Assembly (NCBI GenBank): GCA_036500765.1
Contig: DASYBM010000016.1
Coordinates: 682,001 to 746,000 of the forward strand
Direction: 5' to 3'
Source: Candidatus Sulfotelmatobacter sp.
GTDB lineage: Bacteria > Acidobacteriota > Terriglobia > Terriglobales > Acidobacteriaceae
DNA length: 64,000 bases
The notes below the pieces were generated by a model that made no database searches, was not told the origin of the DNA, and saw only the letters and a list, made by a program, of their open reading frames with translations. A program made the translations under genes and the position numbers. This document shows, piece by piece, positions 1 to 9,758 of the stretch (positions are counted from its first letter, which is position 1; every line of letters starts with the position of its first letter).

Positions 1-2979
1 GGGGCTCCAGGCACGGCTCAACGTGGGTTTCAGAATCTTTCTGTGCAGCAGGCTGCGGGTGGTCAGGATGCGGGTGGCAATTCGATCACCGATGTCGTGC
101 CATCAGGAATGCCTTTGCCAGGCATCGATCCGAACAGCGCTACCGAGTCTATCGCCGTCTCGGGCAACTCATCCAATCCGCTCAACGCGATGAGTGGAGA
201 TGAGATCGAACAACGGATCAACGATGCTCGTGCCCAGGGGGGTGGTTTTGGATTCGGCGGCGGGCCCGGAAGTTTCGGCGGGCCCGGCGGCGGAGGTGGG
301 GGACGCGGCTTCGGTGGGAGCTCAGCAATCGTTGGGCGCCGAGGCTTCGACATCAATCATCCCCACGGATCGATCTACTATGGCGTCGGCGATTCGGCGC
401 TCAATGCCGCGCCCTATGCCCTGGCCGGAGAACCGGCGACCAATCCAGCTTACGTGCAGAACAGCTTCGGAGCTTCGGTGGGCGGACCGCTGAACATACC
501 CAAGATCTATCACGGTGGCGCGAAGACGTTCTACTTCGTTAACTACAACGGTAAGCGCGGAGAGAATCCTTTCGATCAGTTTTCCACGGTTCCTACGTTG
601 CTCGAACGGCAGGGCAATTTTTCCCGAACGACGTATACGACGGGGCCGCAAGCAGGGCAACCGGTCCAGATTATCGATCCCGCGACGAACACGCCTTTCC
701 CGAACAATACGCTTCCTCAAATTAATCCCGTGGCAGGCGCTCTGCTGCCCTACATCCCGCAACCGAATCTTCCCGGGGATTTTCAGAATTTTCACTTTGT
801 GACTTCCGCGACGAATGACAGCGACGACTTGAACGTGCGTGTGAACCATACGTTCGGAGCCGCGACCCCACGCGGACGGCGCGGAGGGCGCAACGCTCCG
901 CGCAATAATTTGACGCTCGGCCTTCACTATCACGGATCGAGCGCGAGCATTACCAACCCGTTTCCGAGTGTGGGCGGAAGTACGAACGTCCGGAGTTTTG
1001 ATGTGCCAGTGGGATATGTGCGAAGTATCGGCAAGCTGACCAACAGCGTAAGGGTCGATTTCAATCGCAGCCGGACGCGGACGCAGAATCTCTACGCGTT
1101 TAACGACAACATTGCCGCTGCGGTAGGAATCGATGGAGTTTCAACGAATCCGTTCGATTGGGGATTGCCCACTCTATCTTTCACTAATTTCGGCAGCCTG
1201 CAAGACGTCAATCCGCAACTGCTGCGGAACCAGACGTACATTTTTTCCGACAGTGTGGTGTGGAATCATGGCAAGCACACGTGGCGTTGGGGAGGCGACT
1301 TCCGGCGCGTCCAACTCAACACCGAAACCAGCAGCAATGCGCGCGGGTCGTTCATCTTTACAGGCCTCAATACTGGATACGATTTTGCCGATTTTCTTTA
1401 TGACGGGTTCTTGAATGGCCAGCCTGCTCTTGGATTGCCGCAGCAGACTTCTGTGCAGTTTGGCAAAGACAACTATCACTTTCACGGCAACTATTGGGAT
1501 TTATATGCGCAGGATGAATGGAAAGTGCGCGGGAATCTGACGTTGAATCTGGGGGTCCGTTACGAGTACGTTTCGCCGCTAACCGAAGAGAACAACCTGA
1601 TTGCGAATCTCGATCTTTCGCCCGCAGTGTTGAACCCGGCGCTGGGCACGCCGGTGGTCGCTGTGGTCGTGCCCGGGCAACCTGGACCTTACAGTGGCAA
1701 CTTGCCCGGCAGTCTGGTGCGGCCGGATCGCAATAATGTCGCGCCGCGTGTGGGTTTCGCCTGGAAGCCGTTTTCTAAGATGGTCGTGCGCGGTGGATAC
1801 GGAATCAACTACAACACTGGGGCTTACCAGGGAATCGCGCAGCAGTTGGCTTTTCAGCCGCCGTTCTCGACGGCGGAGACTAACATCCAGACCACCGCCG
1901 GAGAGCTTACATTGCAGAACGGTTTTCCGCCGCCTTCGGCCAATGGCATCACCAATAATTATGCGGTGAATCCAAATTACCGGCTCGGCTACGTGCAGAT
2001 TCGCAATCTCGACATTCAACAGCAGATCCGCCCGACATTGGTTTTCAATCTAGACTACACGGGAACGAAAGGTACACGCCTCGACATGCTTCAGGCGCCC
2101 AACCGCGACGCCAACGGAATTCGAGTTCCGTACGCGCAGGCCTTTACTTTCGAAAGTTCGGTGGGGGATTCTGAAGCCAACGCCGGTTCCGTGCGCCTGC
2201 GAAAGCGTTTGTCCAATGGCTTTTCGGTTGGCGGCCTCTATACTTTTTCCAAAGCCATTGACGATGCGTCCTCCATTGGAGCGGGAGTCACTACGGCCGC
2301 GGGCCGGTCTGGCCTCGGCGGGGGAGGCACCGGACCGGTTGGTGGTGGCGGCAGCTCGTCGGCCAGCAGTGCGGCGAGTGTGGCGCAAAATCCTTTTGAT
2401 CTCTCCGCCGAGCGCGGGCTCTCCAGCTTCAATCAGACGCATAAGTTCACCGCGGACTATTTGTGGGAACTGCCCTTCGGAAACGATCGGCATTGGCTGA
2501 CGGAAAATACGCCGCTGCGCGCGATCTTCGGCGACTGGCAGTGGAGCGGAGACTGGACGATTGCTTCCGGGCTTCCATTCACGCCGCGATTCATCGGCAA
2601 CGCGGCCGAGGTTAACCGCGGGACGAACGGCACCCTGCGTCCCAACCTGGTTCCGGGGCAATCGATTGTGCTGCCGCATCCTACGATTGGCGAATGGTTC
2701 AACACCGCCGCATTCTCGCCCGTGCAGCCAACGCCTTATGGCGACGCCCGCCGCAACAGCATTACCGGCCCTGGAACGGAAGTGTTTGATATGGCGTTAA
2801 CCAAAACAGTGCCGCTGAAAGAGTCTCGCGTGCTGGAATTGCGGGCGCAAGCCACCAATATTTTTAATATGCCCAACTACACGACGATTGATACGTCGGT
2901 CAACTCGCCGACCTTTGGCCGAGTAACTGGCGTGGGGGCGATGCGGCAAATTACCATGACCGCCCGGTTCCGGTTTTGA
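1..2979 (+). CDS. TonB-dependent receptor, Oar-like (5' end outside window)
   Basis: The reading frame is open from the first base, so this is the 3' part of a longer gene (992 residues visible). The GTG at position 43 is probably an internal Val. The N-terminal CarboxypepD_reg/plug part expected in this family is not in view. A Gly-rich stretch is followed by the family pattern of a large outer-membrane beta-barrel: many alternating aromatic strands, the segment VGGPLNIPKIYHGGAKTFYF, and a C-terminus ending in Phe (TMTARFRF), as usual for outer-membrane insertion. The acidobacterial Oar-like family is thought to take up large ligands or serve in adhesion; the substrate is unknown. The stop lies 11 bases before the next ATG, so the two genes are probably co-transcribed. 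Confidence 0.9.
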   Translation, partial: GAPGTAQRGFQNLSVQQAAGGQDAGGNSITDVVPSGMPLPGIDPNSATESIAVSGNSSNPLNAMSGDEIEQRINDARAQGGGFGFGGGPGSFGGPGGGGGGRGFGGSSAIVGRRGFDINHPHGSIYYGVGDSALNAAPYALAGEPATNPAYVQNSFGASVGGPLNIPKIYHGGAKTFYFVNYNGKRGENPFDQFSTVPTLLERQGNFSRTTYTTGPQAGQPVQIIDPATNTPFPNNTLPQINPVAGALLPYIPQPNLPGDFQNFHFVTSATNDSDDLNVRVNHTFGAATPRGRRGGRNAPRNNLTLGLHYHGSSASITNPFPSVGGSTNVRSFDVPVGYVRSIGKLTNSVRVDFNRSRTRTQNLYAFNDNIAAAVGIDGVSTNPFDWGLPTLSFTNFGSLQDVNPQLLRNQTYIFSDSVVWNHGKHTWRWGGDFRRVQLNTETSSNARGSFIFTGLNTGYDFADFLYDGFLNGQPALGLPQQTSVQFGKDNYHFHGNYWDLYAQDEWKVRGNLTLNLGVRYEYVSPLTEENNLIANLDLSPAVLNPALGTPVVAVVVPGQPGPYSGNLPGSLVRPDRNNVAPRVGFAWKPFSKMVVRGGYGINYNTGAYQGIAQQLAFQPPFSTAETNIQTTAGELTLQNGFPPPSANGITNNYAVNPNYRLGYVQIRNLDIQQQIRPTLVFNLDYTGTKGTRLDMLQAPNRDANGIRVPYAQAFTFESSVGDSEANAGSVRLRKRLSNGFSVGGLYTFSKAIDDASSIGAGVTTAAGRSGLGGGGTGPVGGGGSSSASSAASVAQNPFDLSAERGLSSFNQTHKFTADYLWELPFGNDRHWLTENTPLRAIFGDWQWSGDWTIASGLPFTPRFIGNAAEVNRGTNGTLRPNLVPGQSIVLPHPTIGEWFNTAAFSPVQPTPYGDARRNSITGPGTEVFDMALTKTVPLKESRVLELRAQATNIFNMPNYTTIDTSVNSPTFGRVTGVGAMRQITMTARFRF

Positions 2980-2990
2980 GGACAACTGAG

Positions 2991-5168
2991 ATGTTTTTTA
3001 ATTTGAAACGACGGGCGAGCAAGATTCTGACGGTCGGCATCGACATTTGCCTGTTGTGCTCGGCGCTGTCGTCGTCATTCTCGCAGTCCACCCAATCCTC
3101 CCGATCTTCTCAATCCTCGCAGCAGCCGGCAGATTACACTTTTCGCGTGCAGTCCGATCTTGTACTGGTGAATGTGACCGTGCGAGATAAGAATGGAAAT
3201 CCCGTGCTGGGCCTGAAGCCGGAAGATTTCACGATCCTCGAAGACAACAAACCACAGAAGATTTCTTCTTTCGACCTGGAGCAGGTGGACTCTGTTGCGA
3301 CGCAGGATGTGACCCAGGTGAAATCGCTGCCCGGCGCAGCTTCTGAACCGGCAAATCCCGGAGCGGCAACTCCTTCCGCGGTGGATGCGGCGAACCTGTA
3401 TAAGGATCGACGGCTCATCGTTCTGTATTTCGATCTCTCCGCTATGGAACCCGACGAGATCGACCGCGCAGTCACATCCGCCGAAAATTACATTGACCAA
3501 CAGATGGCTCCGGCAGATCTGGTCTCGATTGTTTCTCTTGGCAGCGCACTGCTGGTCAACCAGGATTTCACTTCGGACCACGATCTGCTCAAGAAACAGT
3601 TGCAGGCTTTCAGCAGCGGAAGCGGTCAGGGATTCGAAGAGGGCACCACGGGCACGACCGAAGGCACGCCCGACACGGGTCAACCCTTCACCGCAGACGA
3701 TACGGAATACAACATCTTCAATACGGATCGTCGGCTGGAGGGGCTGCGTTCGGTCGCGGAGAAGCTCTCGCACCTCCAGCAGAAAAAGTCGCTGATTTAT
3801 TTTTCCAGCGGAATGGACCGAACCGGTATCGAGAACCAATCAGAACTGCGGGCGGCGGTCAACGCAGCCGTGCGCGCTAATCTGGCGATTTACACCATGG
3901 ACCTGCGCGGCCTGCAAGCGTTTGTGGCCGGGGGAGAGGCACAGAATGCCAGCATGCGAGGCACGTCCGCCTATTCCGGCCAGGCTACGATCAATGCTTT
4001 GAACTCCAACTTCACCACGCAGGAAACGCTGGTTACGCTCGCCGCCGATACCGGCGGACGCGCATTCCTCGACTCCAACGACTTTACGAAAGTCTTCAAG
4101 GGAGTGCAACGGGATACGTCCATCTACTATCTGCTTGGATTTCACAGCACGAATCCCGCTAGAGACGGCCGCTACCGGCGCATCACGGTAAAAGTTAATC
4201 TGCCGGGCGCGAAGATCGACTACCGCCGCGGCTACTACGCGCCCGCGGATTACAAGCATTCCACGAAGGAAGACAAGGAGCTGCAGTTGCAGGAAGAACT
4301 CGCTTCCGAGTTGCCGACCACCGATCTTCCGCTGTATCTCAGCGCTGGCTATTTTCGAATCGATGCCAAGAAATTCTTCGTTCCCATCTCACTCGTCGTG
4401 CCCGGATCGGAGATTCCATTCACCCGCAGCAGTGACCGAGACCAGGCTACGCTGGACGTGATCGGCATGGTCCTCGACACCGAACAGCACCCGGTGACCC
4501 GCATTCGCGACACGGTGAAGCTGGCTATCGATAGTTCGTCACAGGTTCAGAAAAAGAACGTGCAATACGACACCGGGTTGAGTCTGACTCCCGGCAAATA
4601 TCACCTGAAATTGGTGGTGCGGGAAAACCAAACCGGCCGCATGGGTTCATTCGAAACCGATCTGGAAATTCCGGATCTCAAGTCGCAGCCCTTGAAGATG
4701 AGTTCGATTGTGCTGGCCAGCCAACTGCAACCGGCGAAGAAAGGCTCGACTCCCAATCCTTTGATTCGCGGCGGAACGGAAATTATTCCGAATGTAACCC
4801 ACGTATTCTCTTCCGCCCAGCACCTCCGTCTCTACTATGAAGTTTATGACCCGACTCGCGTGAGTGCGTCGGAGGCTGTGCAATCAGGACCATCGGCAGC
4901 ACAAAGTAAGTCCAGCATCCGCCTGCTCAGCAGCGTGGGCTTTTTTCGCGGTAAAGCTAAGGTATTCGAAAGCACGATGGTCGAACTGACGGAGTTGAAT
5001 GCCCGCGACCGCGGAGCCGGCGTATTCCAGTTGGACCTGCCACTGAGTCCGCTGAAGCCGGGGTTCTATACCTGTCAGGTCAACGTCATCGATGATGCGG
5101 GCGGCCACTTTCTATTCCCGAGGCTTGCTTTACTGATTCGACCGGAAACTGCGACCGTCGCTCACTAG
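2991..5168 (+). CDS. VWFA-related acidobacterial secreted protein
   Basis: The protein has 725 residues. The start ATG 2991 is preferred over an in-frame TTG at 2976 that overlaps the previous stop; GAGG lies about 11 bases upstream of the ATG. An N-terminal signal peptide (hydrophobic ICLLCSALSSSFS) is followed by a Ser/Gln-rich linker. The segment FRVQSDLVLVNVTVRDKNG and the phrase GLKPEDFTILEDN are the hallmark of the VWFA-related family abundant in Acidobacteriota, and a VWA-like fold follows (LIVLYFDLSAM, then VSIVSLGSALL). The C-terminal 300 residues look like beta-sandwich modules. It is presumably periplasmic or surface exposed; the function is unknown. It follows a TonB-dependent receptor gene closely, suggesting a shared envelope role. 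Confidence 0.85.
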   Translation: MFFNLKRRASKILTVGIDICLLCSALSSSFSQSTQSSRSSQSSQQPADYTFRVQSDLVLVNVTVRDKNGNPVLGLKPEDFTILEDNKPQKISSFDLEQVDSVATQDVTQVKSLPGAASEPANPGAATPSAVDAANLYKDRRLIVLYFDLSAMEPDEIDRAVTSAENYIDQQMAPADLVSIVSLGSALLVNQDFTSDHDLLKKQLQAFSSGSGQGFEEGTTGTTEGTPDTGQPFTADDTEYNIFNTDRRLEGLRSVAEKLSHLQQKKSLIYFSSGMDRTGIENQSELRAAVNAAVRANLAIYTMDLRGLQAFVAGGEAQNASMRGTSAYSGQATINALNSNFTTQETLVTLAADTGGRAFLDSNDFTKVFKGVQRDTSIYYLLGFHSTNPARDGRYRRITVKVNLPGAKIDYRRGYYAPADYKHSTKEDKELQLQEELASELPTTDLPLYLSAGYFRIDAKKFFVPISLVVPGSEIPFTRSSDRDQATLDVIGMVLDTEQHPVTRIRDTVKLAIDSSSQVQKKNVQYDTGLSLTPGKYHLKLVVRENQTGRMGSFETDLEIPDLKSQPLKMSSIVLASQLQPAKKGSTPNPLIRGGTEIIPNVTHVFSSAQHLRLYYEVYDPTRVSASEAVQSGPSAAQSKSSIRLLSSVGFFRGKAKVFESTMVELTELNARDRGAGVFQLDLPLSPLKPGFYTCQVNVIDDAGGHFLFPRLALLIRPETATVAH

Positions 5169-5227
5169 GAATGCGCAATCCGCATATCGGCGGGCGGACC
5201 AGGATATTGTTGCCCGTGGGATATTGA

Positions 5228-6721
5228 CTAAGGGAAAACTCCGCGGAACGACGCGGCACTCCAGTCCTCGAACGGAAGACGGATCCCGGGTCTGACGTAA
5301 ATTTCAAATTCTTGGTCGGCGTAAGTTCGCGTCCAATTCGTTCCGCTCATCAACTTCTCGACCGGGGCTCCTCGAGGTACGAGAACCGCATCGGTCGCGG
5401 AACCGTCGAGCATGGCTCGCCAACCGGGACGAGCGTCGTAAAAAGTAAAAACCCGCTGCACGACGTCGTCGGGATAGGCTACCTCGTAACGACTGTCCAA
5501 AGAAACTTTGACGGCGGGGAAGAGCTTCCAGGAAATGTACGCTCCTAATCGGAATGGCGTCATGAGATTCCCCGCGAAGTGTTGCCGTGCGAGATATTGC
5601 ACGGCGCCCACGGGATAGATGGGTTGCGGCACATTGAGCTTCCACGGTTCTTGCCGCGTAGATGCTGTCAGGCAAATGCAGGCAAGGGCGATCCATGCGG
5701 CCTGCATGAATCGCGATCTCTTTTGCGCGAAGTGGAGAAGCCATATTCCCGCGCGGCTTTGTTGAAGGTAGGAGGGGACGTAGCAAAGCCATGCGATGGC
5801 AAAGAACGGCAGCAGCTTGCGGTGAAGCGCCGCTTCCAGCATGGTTGCGCTCAGAACAAGGATTCCCGAAGTTTGACGCAACCCTGCCGATGCCACGGCA
5901 TAAGCGCCGACAAGAACAGCAGCCATGAACCCGGCCGTTAAAGGCTCGCCCAGAGTCCAGACTGGTCCCCACTCCGCAGCATAGGGGCGAGCCATGGAGA
6001 GTGCCCGCTTCAGGTAGCTGACATAAGCAACGCCGTAGGGATTGAACAATACTTCCGCGCACATCCCGCCCAGTAGTAACAGCGGGCGCCGGACCGGATT
6101 ACGGCGCAAAAGTTGCTCGACGATATGTAATCCGGTTAGGGCGATCGCGATAACAAAACCTCCATGCACATTCAGCCATACGGGGAAAACCGCAAGCCAC
6201 GCCAAAACCCACGTGCATGCTCGACGGTCATCGAAACGGTCATCGAACTCCCACAGCATTAAAAGAAGCGCCGTGAAAAAGAAGGAGTACGCCTGTGCGC
6301 GGAGGACCGAGAAAAATCCCAGATACATCAACCCGATGGGCAGCGGAGCGCAGATTCCCAGCAGACGAAAATCGGTTCCGCGCATTTTCGAACACTGCAC
6401 GCACAAAAAGGCGGTGCCCAGAGCGAGTAGAAACTTGAGAACGATCAGGGATGAACTTCCTAGCCGGGCAGTCAGGAAATATGCGATCAAGCCCGCTCCC
6501 CATTCGTGATCGACCAGGGGATGGATCGTGGGGGTATATGCGTACGGATCGGCCTTCAGCAGATGTCCCGCCGCTAAACTTTCCCGGATCAAGGCCATCT
6601 CATGCCAGATGTCAATGTCGGCGAAGTTGTAAGAGATCAGCGCACAAAACAATGAGCCCAACCCGAGCCAGATGGCCCACTGCAAGGATTCAGCGCTTTT
6701 TTGGCGGACATTGCTGGTCAT
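5228..6721 (-). CDS. Polytopic membrane protein, GT-C-like architecture
   Basis: The 497-residue protein has about ten hydrophobic segments, starting at WAIWLGLGSLFCALISY. The first periplasmic loop carries acidic residues in NFADIDIWHEMA, the place where GT-C glycosyltransferases carry their catalytic Asp/Glu, and the C-terminal part (from about residue 390) is soluble with a pattern seen in acidobacterial GT-C-like proteins. This suggests a lipid-linked-sugar glycosyltransferase, but no specific family is recognised and the acceptor is unknown. It ends convergently with the VWFA-related gene, 59 bases apart, and diverges from the small orphan gene. No good ribosome binding site was seen at ATG 6721. 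Confidence 0.6.
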   Translation of the reverse strand: MTSNVRQKSAESLQWAIWLGLGSLFCALISYNFADIDIWHEMALIRESLAAGHLLKADPYAYTPTIHPLVDHEWGAGLIAYFLTARLGSSSLIVLKFLLALGTAFLCVQCSKMRGTDFRLLGICAPLPIGLMYLGFFSVLRAQAYSFFFTALLLMLWEFDDRFDDRRACTWVLAWLAVFPVWLNVHGGFVIAIALTGLHIVEQLLRRNPVRRPLLLLGGMCAEVLFNPYGVAYVSYLKRALSMARPYAAEWGPVWTLGEPLTAGFMAAVLVGAYAVASAGLRQTSGILVLSATMLEAALHRKLLPFFAIAWLCYVPSYLQQSRAGIWLLHFAQKRSRFMQAAWIALACICLTASTRQEPWKLNVPQPIYPVGAVQYLARQHFAGNLMTPFRLGAYISWKLFPAVKVSLDSRYEVAYPDDVVQRVFTFYDARPGWRAMLDGSATDAVLVPRGAPVEKLMSGTNWTRTYADQEFEIYVRPGIRLPFEDWSAASFRGVFP

Positions 6722-6844
6722 GGGGAAGTGCTTCGGTCAGTTGTAACACGATGTTTTGAACATTCGGCCAAGCGCGGGTAACCCGCCATCCCGCAATCAG
6801 CTTGCCAATCGCGGCTTGCGCGCATATTCTGGGAGTGGTGTTGC

Positions 6845-7210
6845 TTGCGGCTGAACCTTCCGGATGAACGTTCAGCATTGAGAGCGAAACAGGGAGAGCA
6901 TCTGACGCACGAAGAACTCAAGGCCTCTTACGTTGTGATACGTCACAACGTCCGTACTTATGAATCCGCAGGAGTGGTCGAGGTCGTCAAGGGACGGCAG
7001 AACGCCGAGTCGACCTTGAAGAACTTCGAAGCCGGACAGAGCCCGACGGATCGCCATGAGGGCTGGCGCTACTTTCTGGAAAAGTCAAATTTGAAGGCTG
7101 GGATGAATCCCATGGAAGCCACGCAGTTGCGTCAGGCGGAACTGGAGCGCCGGGAGACCAAGGCCACGCAAGACGCTGAAGGCTCCAACGGAAGCGGCTT
7201 CTCGCGTTAG
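6845..7210 (+). CDS. Hypothetical protein, 121 residues
   Basis: The frame is open well upstream, and the start used here (TTG 6845) is uncertain because no ATG lies in a suitable place. The protein is highly charged and soluble, without signal peptide or membrane segment; the second half is helical and rich in Glu, Arg and Gln (ATQLRQAELERRE). A strong intrinsic terminator 17 bases after the stop supports a real transcription unit. I do not recognise the family. The coding sequence contains a 9-bp-arm inverted repeat (6930-6951). Confidence 0.6.
   Translation: MRLNLPDERSALRAKQGEHLTHEELKASYVVIRHNVRTYESAGVVEVVKGRQNAESTLKNFEAGQSPTDRHEGWRYFLEKSNLKAGMNPMEATQLRQAELERRETKATQDAEGSNGSGFSR
6930..6951. 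repeat. Inverted repeat, CRP/FNR-like operator shape
   Basis: Perfect 9-bp arms ACGTTGTGA and TCACAACGT are separated by four bases (TACG). The half-site TGTGA/TCACA resembles sites of CRP/FNR-family regulators, but the spacing is 4 rather than the 6 of E. coli CRP. It lies inside the predicted coding region of the 121-residue protein, so it could be an operator only if the true start is further downstream or if regulation is intragenic; chance is possible. Confidence 0.35.
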
Positions 7211-7227
7211 GTCGCTGACCTCCCCTG

Positions 7228-7259
7228 AAAAGGCGATCGTCTGGCCAGATCGTCTTTTT
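7228..7259 (+). terminator. Rho-independent terminator
   Basis: The arms AAAAGGCGATC and GATCGTCTTTT form an 11-bp stem with one G-U pair and a nine-base loop, followed by a T run. It lies 17 bases after the stop of the small orphan gene. The symmetric A/T flanks mean it may also work for the convergent BNR-repeat gene. Confidence 0.85.
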
Positions 7260-7304
7260 GTTTCGGAGGAAATGTGACAGGCTGACTACCCGCCCGACCC
7301 TCAC

Positions 7305-8714
7305 TTACTGCTCTGCCGCCCCGAAGACAGCGATTCCGATTTTGACGACGGTTCCGCGCGGCGGCTCTTTCGTTTCCTTCGTATCTTTTGCGTCTTTACC
7401 GCTTTGTTCCGGCTTGTCCTTGACTTCCGGCGGCGGCGGCTTCTCGGTCCAGATGCCATAGACGCGCCCTCCGTACGCCGCCAGTCCGCTGTAGTCGCCG
7501 AAAAAGACCCCGCTCGCGTCGAATGATTCATCGGTCCAGGCATAGTTGTTGAAGGTGTGTCCGCCGTCGGTCGATCGGGCCAGGACCACGATCTGCTTGC
7601 GCCCCCTGGGATCTCCGCGCCGATCGTAGAAGATAACATTCACGCTGCCATCGATTGGGTCCACTGCAAGCCACTGAAAAAATTGTTCCGCGCCGTTGTG
7701 CACGGGATCGTTATTCACGCGGACCGGCGCGGCCCAATGCTTGCCTCGGTCGTCCGACGTTGCCAGAAAAACATCGAGATCGCCATTGCGGTAATCGCTC
7801 CAGGTTACATATAGACGCTTGCCCTTGGGATCGATGGCAATCTGGGGGAACCCGTTGGCCCGCTCGAGTGTTTGAATCGCGAACATAATGGGCGCCGTAT
7901 GAATGGCGGCACGAGCGTGAGAGAAAGTCTTTCCGCCATCGCGCGACTCGGTGAACATGATGTCATCGTTCTGGCTCCAGATCGCATACAGCGTTCCATC
8001 CCGACCGACGACGCCGTCGAACCCCTCGGCGGCGCCGTTGTCATCGCGCGGCAGTCCAGGATGCGCATCGATCTCGATGGGCTGGGACCACGTCTTGCCA
8101 TCGTCGACGGATCGCGAAAATACCATCTGCGAATCCGTCAATCGCCAGCGCGTCCATCCGACGTAAAGATTGCCGGCGAAACGTCCCTTGGTATTGTCGG
8201 CCACGATGATCGGTTTGTCCTCGAACGGAATTCCCGGCGAACTGGGTTGCTCGGCAACCGGAAATTGGTCGGCTTCCCAGGTTTTTCCGCCATCGAGCGA
8301 GCGGCGAACAAAGATGCCATTACGCGTTGCGCCGTGCGCCCAATAATTAAAAGCTCCGAGTTTGTCGAAGGCGATGTAGCACACCAAGGCATGGCCCTGG
8401 TTATCGAAGGCGACCGACACGTCGCCGGAGATACGATAGTTCTTGGGTGCGACGTTTTCTGCCGGATTCCACGAGTGGCCGAAGTCGGTCGAGTAAGACG
8501 CATGCACGTTGTCCTGAAACACGCCCACGACTTGCTGCGGATTACCTGGATTCACGGCGATTGCCGGCTCAGTGTAGGGACCGACGGCAGGCGTCAGAGA
8601 AAAGATCTGTGCCTGAGGAGCTTTGGGGAGATCCTGCGCATGCATAGAAAGACTCGCGGCGACAACGATTGTGAAGCCGGCAAATGCTGCGAAATGGCGA
8701 GGCGAAGTAAACAT
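7305..8714 (-). CDS. Secreted BNR/Asp-box repeat protein (sialidase-like propeller)
   Basis: The 469-residue protein starts at the second in-frame ATG (8714), which has AAAGGAC seven bases upstream and begins directly with a signal peptide (FAAFAGFTIVVAASLSMHAQ). At least six Asp-box motifs S-x-D-x-G-x-x-W/F are visible (STDFGHSW, SLDGGKTW, SVDDGKTW, SRDGGKTF, SDDRGKHW, STDGGHTF), which predicts a six-bladed beta-propeller of the sialidase fold. The Arg triad of true sialidases cannot be assigned by eye, so exo-sialidase activity is not claimed. The C-terminus ends in a Lys/Glu-rich tract and a short hydrophobic segment. It lies downstream of a mannosidase and a sugar kinase on the same strand. 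Confidence 0.8.
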   Translation of the reverse strand: MFTSPRHFAAFAGFTIVVAASLSMHAQDLPKAPQAQIFSLTPAVGPYTEPAIAVNPGNPQQVVGVFQDNVHASYSTDFGHSWNPAENVAPKNYRISGDVSVAFDNQGHALVCYIAFDKLGAFNYWAHGATRNGIFVRRSLDGGKTWEADQFPVAEQPSSPGIPFEDKPIIVADNTKGRFAGNLYVGWTRWRLTDSQMVFSRSVDDGKTWSQPIEIDAHPGLPRDDNGAAEGFDGVVGRDGTLYAIWSQNDDIMFTESRDGGKTFSHARAAIHTAPIMFAIQTLERANGFPQIAIDPKGKRLYVTWSDYRNGDLDVFLATSDDRGKHWAAPVRVNNDPVHNGAEQFFQWLAVDPIDGSVNVIFYDRRGDPRGRKQIVVLARSTDGGHTFNNYAWTDESFDASGVFFGDYSGLAAYGGRVYGIWTEKPPPPEVKDKPEQSGKDAKDTKETKEPPRGTVVKIGIAVFGAAEQ

Positions 8715-8750
8715 TGGTAGTCCTTTAGTCTCCACAAGTTTAAATTGTTA

Positions 8751-9758
8751 TTAAAGATCTTCCGCACAAAGTGCCGCGCCACCCGCAATTCCAGCGTCGG
8801 CTCCGTAGTGAGCCATTCTCAGAGGAATTTCCGCGGCGTGAGGGTTCACGCACCAGCGGGGAAGCCCAGTTCTGATGTCGTCGAAGAACGGTTTGAGCAT
8901 CGCCGCCACGCCCCCGCCCATTACCAGAACGTCGGGGTCGAGCAGATCCACGATATTCCCGAGCCACGGGATTAAGACCTCGACCGTCTGCTGAAGAACT
9001 TCGCGCGCCAGCGGGTCGCCCACAGCAAATGCCCGGCCCACGAGTTCGGCGGTGACAGCGGCCTCGTCTCCATTTGCCAGGTCGAGGATCGCGGAATGTC
9101 GGGACGGTTCGGCGGCGAGTTTGGCGCGCGCTCGCAATGCAATCGCCTTGCCGGCGGCGAGGATCTCGATGCACCCGCGTTTGCCGCAATTACAAACCGG
9201 ACCTCGGTAGTCGATGCTGACATGTCCGCCTTCGCCGGCTGAGCCGGTGTGGCCGTGGTAAATGTGGCCGTCAAGAACAAAGCCAGTCCCGATGCCGGTA
9301 CCGATCGTAGCGTAGAAAACGTAGCGAAATCCGCGAGCCGCGCCCCAACGCGTTTCCGCCAGGGCCGCAGCGTTGGCGTCGTTATCGACTTTCACGGGCA
9401 CGCTGTAGTGATCCACGATTCTGTCGGCCAAAGGAAAGTTGCGCCAGCAGGGAACATTCGGAGGATTCAGAACCACTCCTGTCTTGGGATCCAACGGCCC
9501 AGGAGCGCAGATGCCGATACTGTGAATGCCGCCCGGGACAGCGGACAAGATCGAATCGATGGCGGCCAGGACTGCGTCGAATCCAGCTTCGGCCGTGCTA
9601 TTGGCGACCATCGGCTTGCGAGCTTGCGCGAGAATCTTGCCATCATGGTCGACGAGGCCGACGGCGACTTTCGTACCGCCGATGTCGACCCCGAGAATTG
9701 GCGCGAGGCGCTGCGATCCACTAATGTTCGAGCGGGAAGTCTGGGCTCGATCAGTCAC
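8751..9758 (-). CDS. ROK-family sugar kinase (glucokinase-like)
   Basis: The 335-residue cytoplasmic protein has the ATP phosphate-binding motif DIGGTKVAVGLVDHDGKI near residue 24, VDNDANAAALAE with the putative catalytic Asp, GTGIGTGF, and the ROK zinc site H-x-x-x-D...CNCGKRGCIE. A DNA-binding N-domain is absent, so this is a kinase rather than a NagC/XylR-type repressor. It starts with a GTG whose GTGA overlaps the TGA stop of the alpha-mannosidase, indicating translational coupling. That context suggests phosphorylation of mannose or glucose released by the glycosidase. The exact sugar is an inference. Confidence 0.88.
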   Translation of the reverse strand: MTDRAQTSRSNISGSQRLAPILGVDIGGTKVAVGLVDHDGKILAQARKPMVANSTAEAGFDAVLAAIDSILSAVPGGIHSIGICAPGPLDPKTGVVLNPPNVPCWRNFPLADRIVDHYSVPVKVDNDANAAALAETRWGAARGFRYVFYATIGTGIGTGFVLDGHIYHGHTGSAGEGGHVSIDYRGPVCNCGKRGCIEILAAGKAIALRARAKLAAEPSRHSAILDLANGDEAAVTAELVGRAFAVGDPLAREVLQQTVEVLIPWLGNIVDLLDPDVLVMGGGVAAMLKPFFDDIRTGLPRWCVNPHAAEIPLRMAHYGADAGIAGGAALCAEDL

